From Pseudomonadota bacterium (GTDB taxonomy: Bacteria > Pseudomonadota > Gammaproteobacteria > UBA5335): 5,043 bases of DNA. The notes beneath the pieces were generated by a model. It saw only the letters and a program-made list of their open reading frames with translations, was not told the origin of the DNA and searched no databases. Both the position numbers and the translations under genes were made by a program. The DNA lies in assembly GCA_021783685.1 (NCBI GenBank), contig JAJXTQ010000164.1, positions 1 to 5,043 on the forward strand, given 5' to 3'. Positions 1-5,043 of the stretch are shown piece after piece (the stretch's first letter is position 1; every line of letters starts with the position of its first letter).

Positions 1-1083
1 GTTCAGCCTGGCTTCGAGCTGGACGATGATGTCCCAGGCCTTCGGCTCGTTCTTGGCGAAGTAGTGCTGGGCGTACTCGATGAACAGCGCGTCGATGTTG
101 ATGACGTGACGCTGGATCAACAGATAGTCGGGGCGCTGTCCTAGCTCGACCAGGGCGCGTGCGATGATGTTGACGAAGCGCCAGGCGAACTCGCGGAACG
201 CGGCGCTGTTGCCCTCGCCCGAGAGCTGGCCTGCGATGCGCGTAGCCACCTCGGAAATACGGCCGAACCGCCCCACGGCGTTGTAGCGGGCCGAGATGTC
301 CGGCCAGCCCAGGTGAAAGACGTAGAACTCGCCCTCGCGCCCCGCGCGCTTGGCTTCCACGTACATGCGCTTCAGAAGATCGGCATCTCCCTTCGGGTCG
401 AAGACGATCACCACCTCGTGCTGACCGCCCACCTTGCGGCGGATGTCCTGGGTAATGAACAGCTCGGCCAGGCGGGTCTTGCCTACGCGCGTGGTCCCCA
501 GGACCAGCGAATGGCCGACCCGTTCGCCAAGCGGCAGCGTCACGTCGACTTCCTGCGGCTCTATGCCATGCAGCCGCGGCAATCCGCCGACCGGCGGCAG
601 CGGGCGCGCCGGATTGAACGCACTGTCCCAGGCCAGTGCCTTCGCTAGCTTCGAGACCGGAAACGGCGCGAACTCCAGCCGCTCCTCGATGCGCCGCGCC
701 GCGCGGTAAATTGCCGTCGGCTCGACGTAGCGGCGGAACTCCGGCCGGTAGGTCTGCACGAGCCGGTGCGTGTGGCGCTGGTCCCAGCGAAAGCCCCGGC
801 CGATGAACAGCCGTTGCTGGCTGACCGGCACGTCGCGGCTGGTCATCACGTAGCGCGGCAACCGCCGGATGTTGCGCCGGTAGCGCAAGATGGCCCAGGC
901 ATCCCGCCAGCGGATGACGCCAAGCGTGAGAAACGCGAGCGCACTGCCCAGGCCCAGCAAGGGGCTCAGCGCGAGCGACCACGGTGCCACCAGGCACAGC
1001 AGCGCGGCGCCGACACACACCGCGACGGTGTAAAGCTCCACCGCGGGCCGAAGCAGTACCTCGACGGAGTGGGGCTGGGCCAT
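1..1083 (-). CDS. traD: Conjugative coupling ATPase TraD (SXT/TOL subfamily), N-terminal 361 residues
   Basis: Type IV coupling protein: an inner-membrane hexameric ATPase that brings the relaxosome to the secretion channel and drives DNA export during conjugation. The reading frame is open from an ATG at 1083 to the window edge, giving 361 residues without a stop; family members are roughly twice this length, so the C-terminal half is missing only because the window ends. Visible parts are two hydrophobic segments at about residues 19-36 and 40-57, a basic cytoplasmic stretch (60-135), the Walker A motif GTTRVGKT at 196-203, and the following conserved strand VVIVFDPKGD at 224-233. The Walker B region should lie beyond the edge. 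The start has no clear Shine-Dalgarno sequence in the 25-base gap after the preceding gene, so translation may depend on that gene. The subfamily call rests on overall resemblance and on the ICE gene order. Confidence 0.95.
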   Translation of the reverse strand, partial: MAQPHSVEVLLRPAVELYTVAVCVGAALLCLVAPWSLALSPLLGLGSALAFLTLGVIRWRDAWAILRYRRNIRRLPRYVMTSRDVPVSQQRLFIGRGFRWDQRHTHRLVQTYRPEFRRYVEPTAIYRAARRIEERLEFAPFPVSKLAKALAWDSAFNPARPLPPVGGLPRLHGIEPQEVDVTLPLGERVGHSLVLGTTRVGKTRLAELFITQDIRRKVGGQHEVVIVFDPKGDADLLKRMYVEAKRAGREGEFYVFHLGWPDISARYNAVGRFGRISEVATRIAGQLSGEGNSAAFREFAWRFVNIIARALVELGQRPDYLLIQRHVINIDALFIEYAQHYFAKNEPKAWDIIVQLEARLN

Positions 1084-1108
1084 GGCGGACGCTGCACCGT
1101 ATTTCGCT

Positions 1109-1669
1109 TCAAGGCTCGATGCCGGTGGCTGTGATCAGCACCGGGTAGTGGCGGATGCCGAGCCGTTGCGCCAGGTCGTCGCCGGAGATGGGCGACAGCA
1201 TGAGTCCGGGCGCGAGCCGGCGCAGCGCGGCCAGGGCCTCGGGCGTGGCCACGTTGACCACCAGTCCCACCGCCCGCAGTTCCTGCAGGGCCGCGCGCCG
1301 CTGCCGCAGCCAAGCGCGCGAGCGATCGTCGTCCCCCACCAGGAACAGCGCCGTCAAGCCTGGCGCGCGAATCACGCGGCGCGGCTCGTCGCCCGGCGTC
1401 AGCCGCGCCGAGCGAACCGGCAGCATGGCCGCCTCCGCATCGGTCGGATTGTCGGCGCGGGGCATCGGTGTCTCAGAGAGCGGCTGGGCCGGGCCGGCAT
1501 CCTGTGGATTCAGGGCCTGGTAGTACGGCAAGGCCGATATACCACCACGATCCTCGACGACGATCAGCGGTTGGGACGCGGTCGTCCGGGTTGGCTGGAG
1601 GGCGGTTTGCGCAACGGCGGCGGTGGCCGACCACAGCCCCAGGGTAATGACAAGCAGGAGGCACTTCAT
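1109..1669 (-). CDS. ICE exported protein, TIGR03765 / PFL_4695 family
   Basis: Protein of 186 residues that sits immediately upstream of traD in PFGI-1-type ICEs; no biochemical function is established that I know of. A signal peptide covers about residues 1-20 (hydrophobic core LLLVITLGLW, cleavage near AVA-Q), so the product is periplasmic. The conserved early block LIVVEDRGGISALPYYQALN (35-54) is what I recognise as the family signature. A Pro/Asp/Ala-rich linker follows (about 58-98). The C-terminal half (104-186) alternates strands and helices (LTALFLVGD, then helix, LVVNV, then LGIRHYPVLIT) like a thioredoxin fold with a cis-Pro loop, but the mature protein has no cysteine; this resemblance is inference. 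The ATG overlaps the transglycosylase stop as ATGA and has no evident Shine-Dalgarno, which points to translational coupling. Much longer upstream readings of this frame lack a signal peptide and overlap other genes, so they were not used. Confidence 0.88.
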   Translation of the reverse strand: MKCLLLVITLGLWSATAAVAQTALQPTRTTASQPLIVVEDRGGISALPYYQALNPQDAGPAQPLSETPMPRADNPTDAEAAMLPVRSARLTPGDEPRRVIRAPGLTALFLVGDDDRSRAWLRQRRAALQELRAVGLVVNVATPEALAALRRLAPGLMLSPISGDDLAQRLGIRHYPVLITATGIEP

Positions 1670-2256
1670 GGCGTGCGGGTCCGGGTGAAAGCGTTGGAAG
1701 AATCGGATGCGCCCGAACCCAGCACGCGGGCAAGGTGCCGATGAACGCTGCGGCGGTAGCGGGCGGCCGGCTCGCCGCCGGCGGGCCGGTGGTAGCGGCC
1801 GATGGCGACCATCCAGTCCTCGCCTGGTGTGTGCTGCTCCAGGAGGATGTCTGCGGCGATGGCGAGATTGCGGTATGGGTCGAGCAGGTCGCAGGGATGC
1901 TCGTAGCGGTGCGCGTGATAGCCGAGATTCACCTGCCCGAGGCCCGCGTCGATGCGGCTGGCCGGAGTGCTTGCGAGCGCTCGGCGCAGCCCGGCGCAGG
2001 CCTCGGCCCGTGTGGCATAGCGCTGCGCTTGGCCGGCGACGTTGAGGGTCCACGGCCAGGGAATCAGGCGGCCGTGCAGTCGCGCGCCGCTCTCTTGCAG
2101 CGCGACCGCAAACAGCACTGGCGAGGGTATGCCCGCCTGCTGTGCGGCGAGCTGGTAAGCCGGTGGCGGAACCTCCTGGGCCGACGCGACCGGCACCCAG
2201 GCGCAGAGGGCCAGCACCGCGCATGCGGCCCGTGCCGCTGTTACTGGCGCTGCCAT
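1666..2256 (-). CDS. Periplasmic lytic transglycosylase of the ICE transfer apparatus
   Basis: Cleaves peptidoglycan glycan strands to make room for the conjugation machine across the cell wall, the role of VirB1-like proteins. The product has 196 residues. A signal peptide spans about 1-26 (core AACAVLALCAWVPVA, cleavage near ASA-Q). The SLT fold follows: an early helix with the likely catalytic glutamate E55 in VALQESG, the conserved GLGQVN block at 105-110, and the AIGRYHRP block at 151-158 that replaces the usual AYN-type motif. Two cysteines remain in the mature part (C87, C122) and could pair. The ATG at 2256 was chosen because it gives a proper signal peptide and has GAGGTG (2265-2270) 8 bases upstream; the frame stays open further upstream to 2601 but that part looks like shadow coding. 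It overlaps the previous gene by 16 bases. Corresponds by position to PFL_4694-type genes. Confidence 0.93.
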   Translation of the reverse strand: MAAPVTAARAACAVLALCAWVPVASAQEVPPPAYQLAAQQAGIPSPVLFAVALQESGARLHGRLIPWPWTLNVAGQAQRYATRAEACAGLRRALASTPASRIDAGLGQVNLGYHAHRYEHPCDLLDPYRNLAIAADILLEQHTPGEDWMVAIGRYHRPAGGEPAARYRRSVHRHLARVLGSGASDSSNAFTRTRTP

Positions 2257-2972
2257 TGGCCGTTCACCTCGCGCACCACGGCGGGCAACTCGCCGGGCAA
2301 GCCGAGTGCAAGCCAGCGCCCGGCGTCGTGATTGAGCGTGATCGTGCGCGCCCGCACCCGGGCGGGGTCGATGCCGGCCTGCACCGCCCACTGGCGAATG
2401 CGGGCATCGTCCTGGCGGCTGCCGACCATGTAGAGATCGAAGGCCGTGCCGGCCGCCTGTAGCTGGCGTACACGCTGGTCGCACGGCGGGCAGTCGGCCT
2501 TGACGAAGACGGCCAGCCGGCCGGAGCCCTTGTTGCTGGAACCGGGAGCCCGCGCACCGGGCAGGTTCACGCGCTGCTGGCCGGGAAACAGGCGTTGCCA
2601 CGCGGCGTCGTAGGCGCGCTGGTAAGCCAGCGTCTTGCCCACGCGCCGCGATTCGGCCTGCACCTGCAGCTCCGCGTAGCGGTTGCGCTCCTCGTCGCTG
2701 CGGGCTTCAATGCCCAGGGCGGTGAGCGGGTCGAGGTTCGGGGAGTAGATGCCGAGCGGTCCCTGCATCAATGCCCGGTAGCGCGCCCATTCCTCGGACC
2801 GCAGTCCCCAATCCCGCGCGAGGCGTTCGTCCAGCCCGGCGTCGGTGCTGTTCTGCACCAGGCTCGGGGTCACGCGGGAGTTCTCCACCGGCGCCGCCTG
2901 CGCGAATCCACCGGCTGCCACGAGGGCGAGCGCCACGGCAAGGTGGATCGCGGTCGCAAAGCCTGGCTGCAT
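2241..2972 (-). CDS. ICE exported thioredoxin-like protein, TIGR03759 / PFL_4693 family
   Basis: Exported protein of 243 residues found beside the transglycosylase in this ICE class; a thiol-disulfide role is inferred, not established to my knowledge. A signal peptide covers about 1-26 (core HLAVALALVAAGG, cleavage near AQA-A). Residues 45-130 form a charged helical region with the recognisable block DWGLRSEEWARYRALMQGPL (54-73) followed by a short proline-containing loop (IYSPNLDPLTALGIEAR). A Gly/Ser linker (about 139-151) leads to a thioredoxin-like domain: strand RLAVFVKAD, active-site-like CPPC at 161-164, helix, strand FDLYMVG, and GELPAVV (227-233) resembling the cis-Pro loop. The only cysteines in the protein are those two. 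The start at 2972 has GGAG (2979-2982) six bases upstream, sharing a base with the TAG stop of the preceding gene. The 3' end overlaps the transglycosylase start. Confidence 0.91.
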   Translation of the reverse strand: MQPGFATAIHLAVALALVAAGGFAQAAPVENSRVTPSLVQNSTDAGLDERLARDWGLRSEEWARYRALMQGPLGIYSPNLDPLTALGIEARSDEERNRYAELQVQAESRRVGKTLAYQRAYDAAWQRLFPGQQRVNLPGARAPGSSNKGSGRLAVFVKADCPPCDQRVRQLQAAGTAFDLYMVGSRQDDARIRQWAVQAGIDPARVRARTITLNHDAGRWLALGLPGELPAVVREVNGQWQRQ

Positions 2973-2981
2973 GGCACGCTC

Positions 2982-3626
2982 CTACGGCAGCGCCACGCGC
3001 ACGGTCTGGTCATCCACGCGGAAGACGACGGCATGCGCGTCGATGGCCTGGAGTTGCCATGCACCGATCGACTCACCCTCGCGCAGCAGCCGCAGGTCGG
3101 TGAGCGCCGCGGCGCCGCGCGATGCGATCGATACGAAGCGTTCGCCGCCGCGCAGCTCCAGGCCGACCACGTTGAATGGCGGTTCGAGCACTTTGGGCTT
3201 GGCCGCCACTGCGGTCTTGCGGGGAGCGGCCGCGGACGATGCCGCCTTCTTCAGGCGCGCTTCGAGGACGCCCACGCGCGCCTGCAGCGCCTTGATGTCG
3301 TCGCCGTGCGCATCCGTCGCCTGCGCCTGTTCGATGTGCACCAGCCGCTCCTCCAGCGCCTGGCGGGCAGCGTCGAAGTCCCCTTGGACGACCGGCTTGG
3401 GCTGGCGCTTCGCGGCTTCGGCTTGATGTTCGAGATCGCTGACGCGGGTGGCCAGCGCCTGCACCTGGGCATCCTGTGCGCTGCTGCGACTCTGTTCGAT
3501 CAGGCGAGAGAGCCCGACGCTGTCGACAATCGCGATGGCGCTCACGAGCACCAACCAGACACCGGCCGCGATCTTCAGCCAGCGTGGGCGGTCAGCGCCG
3601 TCGGAAGACATTTGCGGGAGGTTCAT
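2982..3626 (-). CDS. Inner-membrane coiled-coil protein with PilP/GspC-like C-terminal domain
   Basis: Protein of 214 residues, usually left as a hypothetical ICE protein. Layout: short cytoplasmic N-terminus (1-16), one membrane helix at about 17-39 (LKIAAGVWLVLVSAIAIVDS), a long heptad-rich coiled coil (about 41-127, e.g. VQALATRVSDLEHQAE and IKALQARVGVLEARL), an Ala/Pro/Lys linker (128-149), and a small beta domain (150-214) with FNVVGLELRGGERFVSIAS and REGESIGAWQLQAIDAHAV. That last part resembles PilP of type IV pili and the HR domain of GspC, which contact secretins from the inner membrane side; this is inference from pattern, not a search. It has no cysteines. Start ATG 3626 overlaps the pilL-like stop as ATGA, with GGAGG 8 bases upstream inside a hairpin. 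An ATG five codons later (3611) has no ribosome binding site. Confidence 0.87.
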   Translation of the reverse strand: MNLPQMSSDGADRPRWLKIAAGVWLVLVSAIAIVDSVGLSRLIEQSRSSAQDAQVQALATRVSDLEHQAEAAKRQPKPVVQGDFDAARQALEERLVHIEQAQATDAHGDDIKALQARVGVLEARLKKAASSAAAPRKTAVAAKPKVLEPPFNVVGLELRGGERFVSIASRGAAALTDLRLLREGESIGAWQLQAIDAHAVVFRVDDQTVRVALP

Positions 3627-3639
3627 GGCTGAACCTCCC
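3616..3639 (-). promoter_or_regulatory. Perfect hairpin hiding the ribosome binding site at the pilL-like stop/next start
   Basis: On the minus strand GGGAGGTTCA (3630-3639) and TGAACCTCCC (3616-3625) are exact reverse complements around a four-base loop GCCA (3626-3629). The left arm holds the GGAGG ribosome binding site of the coiled-coil protein gene. Its ATG (3624-3626) begins at the last loop base, and the TGA stop of the pilL-like gene (3623-3625) lies in the right arm. Ribosomes finishing the pilL-like gene would open the stem, whereas free ribosomes would find the site closed. This is the arrangement expected for strict translational coupling. The pairing is directly seen; the function is inferred. 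Confidence 0.7.
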
Positions 3640-4240
3640 ATCCATCGGCACCTTGGTTCTCGTTCGGAGGCAGTGCGGCGGCAGCAGCCGAGGGATTCGC
3701 GGAAGCCGGGACGGGTGTCGCATGACGCATGAAGCACACCTGGCGCGCACCGTCATCGACCGACACATCCCACGCGGGACCTGCAAGCGTCAGCAGCGCA
3801 TCGCGCAGCATCAACGGCCCAAGGTGCAGATGCGCAGCAGGCAGCGGCAACGCATACAGCGCCGTGGCATCCGCGGTATCGCACAGCCGATATCCCGAAC
3901 GCCGCAGGACGTGGCGCAGGGCGTCGCCCACGTTGGTGTCGAGGCTTGGCGGGATCACGACCTCGACGACCTGCCGCATCAGGTCGCGCTGCGCCGGTTC
4001 CGGGACCAGTTCGACCAGCGTGTAGCGTCCGTACCGGACGACGGGCGCGAGGTCAGTGGAGGCGCCTGGATCAAGGGTAATCGTCGCGGGGGCCGGAAGC
4101 GCGGCGCGCAGCGCGGGCGCGTCGTCTGCGGGGGCAGAAGTGGGAGGTGCCGCAGACGTGGCGCAACCTGATAGCAGGATGGCCTCGGCCATCGCCGCCG
4201 ACAGGACGGCCAGGCCGAGGAGACGGGAGGACTGTCGCAT
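3623..4240 (-). CDS. pilL: PilL-like conjugative transfer lipoprotein (TIGR03748-type)
   Basis: First gene of the transfer run; a 205-residue lipoprotein probably anchored in the outer membrane of the transfer machine. The lipoprotein signal ends in the lipobox LSGC with lipidated C26, and Ala at +2 favours outer-membrane sorting. A Pro/Ala-rich tether (27-63) leads to the conserved domain: VVRYGRYTLVELVPEPAQRD (67-86), VVEVVIPP, VGDALRHVLRRSGYRLCD (104-121), LYALPLPAAHLHLGPLMLRD (128-147) and the closing WDVSVDDGARQVCF (157-170). The alternation resembles N-terminal domains of secretins and TcpQ/PilL proteins. C120 and C170 could form a disulfide. The tail (about 175-205) is low complexity. 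The ATG at 4240 is preferred because the signal peptide starts there and GAGGAA (4248-4253) lies 7 bases upstream; in-frame starts at 4273 (ATG) and 4327 (TTG) lack this. No other pil genes are visible, so the symbol reflects family naming only. Confidence 0.9.
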   Translation of the reverse strand: MRQSSRLLGLAVLSAAMAEAILLSGCATSAAPPTSAPADDAPALRAALPAPATITLDPGASTDLAPVVRYGRYTLVELVPEPAQRDLMRQVVEVVIPPSLDTNVGDALRHVLRRSGYRLCDTADATALYALPLPAAHLHLGPLMLRDALLTLAGPAWDVSVDDGARQVCFMRHATPVPASANPSAAAAALPPNENQGADGWEVQP

Positions 4241-4325
4241 GGGTCGGTTCCTCGAAGATGGAGCCGTCACCATCGCCGCGTCCGCACATTCGGGCAGCAA
4301 ACAAAGGGAACTGATCGCCGACCGC
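4241..4325 (-). promoter_or_regulatory. Leader region of the pilL-to-traD operon, with ribosome binding site
   Basis: Gap of 85 bases between the terminator U tract and the pilL-like ATG. It contains GAGGAA at 4248-4253, seven bases before the start codon, a good ribosome binding site that decides the start at 4240. If the hairpin upstream really terminates transcription, the operon promoter must sit here or overlap the terminator. I see no convincing -35/-10 pair and no -24/-12 sigma-54 pattern; the only AT-richer part is around 4298-4310. The promoter is therefore inferred from position only. Confidence 0.4.
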
Positions 4326-4351
4326 AAAAGGAACGGCCCCCGAAGAGGCCG
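4326..4351 (-). terminator. Intrinsic terminator after the helicase gene, with a UUCG tetraloop
   Basis: On the minus strand, starting 16 bases after the helicase stop, CGGCCTC (4345-4351) pairs with GGGGCCG (4334-4340) around the loop TTCG (4341-4344). This is a seven-pair stem with one G-U wobble, closed by a C-G pair around UUCG, an unusually stable tetraloop. The stem is followed by TTCC and then TTTT (4326-4329), so the U tract is interrupted. Position and orientation fit termination of the helicase transcript before the transfer operon. Partial read-through is possible because of the broken U tract. Confidence 0.68.
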
Positions 4352-4367
4352 CCAAGTTCAACGATGC

Positions 4368-5043
4368 TCAATGCACCAACTGCCGTGCCAGCGCCACCTC
4401 CACCGAGTCGCCATCCTGGTTCAGAACATCGAGCCCGGATTCAGGAACGTCGCCAGAGGTGGATTGCGACACCATGATCTTCTTGGCCATCAACCCCAGG
4501 CATGTCATCTGCGAGGAATTGGCGTAGCCGAGGTAGATCACCCGCACCGGCTGCTTCTGGCCGATACGCCATGAGCGCCGGGCGGCCTGTTGCAGCGAAT
4601 ACACGTTGTAGCCCGACTGGAGGAACACGATCGTCGGGAACTCCAGCAGGTCCAGGCCAGTTTTCACCAGCTCGGGATTGGTGATGAGCATGTCGATGCC
4701 ACGGTCCAACTGCTCGGCAATCCAGTCTTCCCGGCGGGAGGCATCCACGCTAGCGCGCAGTACCGCCACCTTGAAGCCTTCCTGCTCCAGCAGCACCTTC
4801 AAACGCGACGTGGTGTCGCGCGTGCCGGTGTAGACCGAATAGACCAGGGTCTTGCGACCTTCCGCCTTCTGCTGCCGGCAGATCTCGATCAGCTCGCGCT
4901 CCTTGGGCATCACTTCCAGCTCATTGAACTGAGCCGGGACGAACGCCAAAGTGCTGCGCGTTCGCGGATGTACCACCGTCTCCGACCGGAAGCAGCAGTC
5001 CGGCCAGGCCAGCAGAACGTTGAGGACTACACCGAGCAGCGTC
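4368..5043 (-). CDS. SNF2/Rad54-like superfamily II helicase, C-terminal part (partial)
   Basis: C-terminal RecA-like lobe of an SF2 helicase/translocase; the frame is open through the window edge, so the 224 visible codons are only the end of a larger gene. Numbering the visible residues from the edge: helicase-C strand TLVYSVYTG (65-73), helix and strand FKVAVLRASVD (90-100), motif V-like MLITNPELVKTGLDL (118-132), and motif VI QQAARRSWRIGQKQPVRVIY (151-170) with the RxxRIGQ pattern and arginine finger candidates typical of SNF2 proteins. Motifs I-III would lie outside the window. A GTG at 4976 could be read as a start, but it would remove part of the fold and the frame continues upstream, so it is not used. 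Such helicases are common passengers upstream of the pilL-like gene in PFGI-1-class ICEs, with unknown function; replication or defence roles are possible. The gene ends in TGA, followed by a terminator-like hairpin. Confidence 0.92.
   Translation of the reverse strand, partial: TLLGVVLNVLLAWPDCCFRSETVVHPRTRSTLAFVPAQFNELEVMPKERELIEICRQQKAEGRKTLVYSVYTGTRDTTSRLKVLLEQEGFKVAVLRASVDASRREDWIAEQLDRGIDMLITNPELVKTGLDLLEFPTIVFLQSGYNVYSLQQAARRSWRIGQKQPVRVIYLGYANSSQMTCLGLMAKKIMVSQSTSGDVPESGLDVLNQDGDSVEVALARQLVH

Noticed and set aside
1082..1744. Plus-strand open frame of 220 codons opposite the TIGR03765-type gene
   Set aside because: Low-complexity Arg/Gln/Gly-rich translation with no family features, antisense to a well-supported exported protein.
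1109..2224. Minus-strand reading as one 371-residue protein
   Set aside because: Only the part from 1669 onward has a signal peptide and the family blocks; the upstream extension is an out-of-frame reading of the transglycosylase gene.
2257..2601. N-terminal extension of the transglycosylase frame by 115 codons
   Set aside because: The extension is an Arg/Pro-rich shadow of the CPPC gene; the ATG at 2256 gives a clean signal peptide and a ribosome binding site.
2595..3632. Long plus-strand open frame of 345 codons opposite the coiled-coil and CPPC protein genes
   Set aside because: It lies fully antisense to two genes with clear signal peptide or membrane, coiled-coil and motif structure. 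Its translation is Arg/His/Gly-rich without a recognisable domain, as expected from the opposite strand of GC-rich coding DNA.
4241..4265. Weak hairpin over the pilL-like ribosome binding site (GGCTCC with GGAACC on the minus strand)
   Set aside because: Only five pairs interrupted by a C-A mismatch with an eight-base loop; too weak to claim as a regulatory structure.
4241..4327. Earlier in-frame TTG (4327) or ATG (4273) start for the pilL-like gene
   Set aside because: They would place up to 29 residues before the lipoprotein signal peptide and have no ribosome binding site; the TTG also lies in the terminator U tract.
4071..4574. Overlapping frames on both strands across the helicase-pilL gap, considered as a small extra gene
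   Set aside because: None has a ribosome binding site together with recognisable protein features, and they overlap the signal peptide region, terminator and helicase end.

Overview
The window is a GC-rich stretch of bacterial DNA, with every gene on the minus strand. It carries part of the transfer region of an integrative and conjugative element (ICE) of the PFGI-1/ICEclc-like class, which is widespread in Pseudomonas, Xanthomonadaceae, Burkholderiales and related beta/gammaproteobacteria. The family calls rest on motifs and gene order that I recognise from the sequence; no database search was run. The host genus cannot be fixed from this window.

Reading in the direction of transcription (5043 down to 1), the first gene is the C-terminal end of a large SNF2/Rad54-like helicase (4368-5043, truncated by the window edge). 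It is followed by a strong intrinsic-terminator-like hairpin (4326-4351) and a leader of about 85 bases. A tightly packed six-gene run comes next: a PilL-like outer-membrane lipoprotein (3623-4240), a single-pass membrane protein with a coiled coil and a PilP/GspC-like C-terminal domain (2982-3626), an exported thioredoxin-like CPPC protein of the TIGR03759/PFL_4693 type (2241-2972), a periplasmic lytic transglycosylase (1666-2256), an exported TIGR03765/PFL_4695-type protein (1109-1669), and the N-terminal 361 residues of the SXT/TOL-type coupling ATPase TraD (1-1083, cut by the window edge). Junctions are ATGA overlaps, a 16-base overlap, or gaps of 9-25 bases, so the six genes look like one translationally coupled operon.

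Taken together the genes would build the cell-envelope part of a conjugative type IV secretion apparatus. The transglycosylase opens peptidoglycan, the lipoprotein and the PilP-like protein probably bridge the outer and inner membranes, the CPPC protein could handle disulfides of its neighbours, and TraD docks the DNA and powers transfer. The helicase is probably part of the element's DNA-processing cargo and seems to be a separate transcription unit.

The module itself is of a known type. The most distinctive local signal is a perfect 10-bp inverted repeat with a 4-nt loop that buries the ribosome binding site and start of the second operon gene exactly at the stop codon of the first. No RNA genes, CRISPR arrays, insertion sequences or attachment sites were seen, and no gene-free stretch longer than about 130 bases exists.
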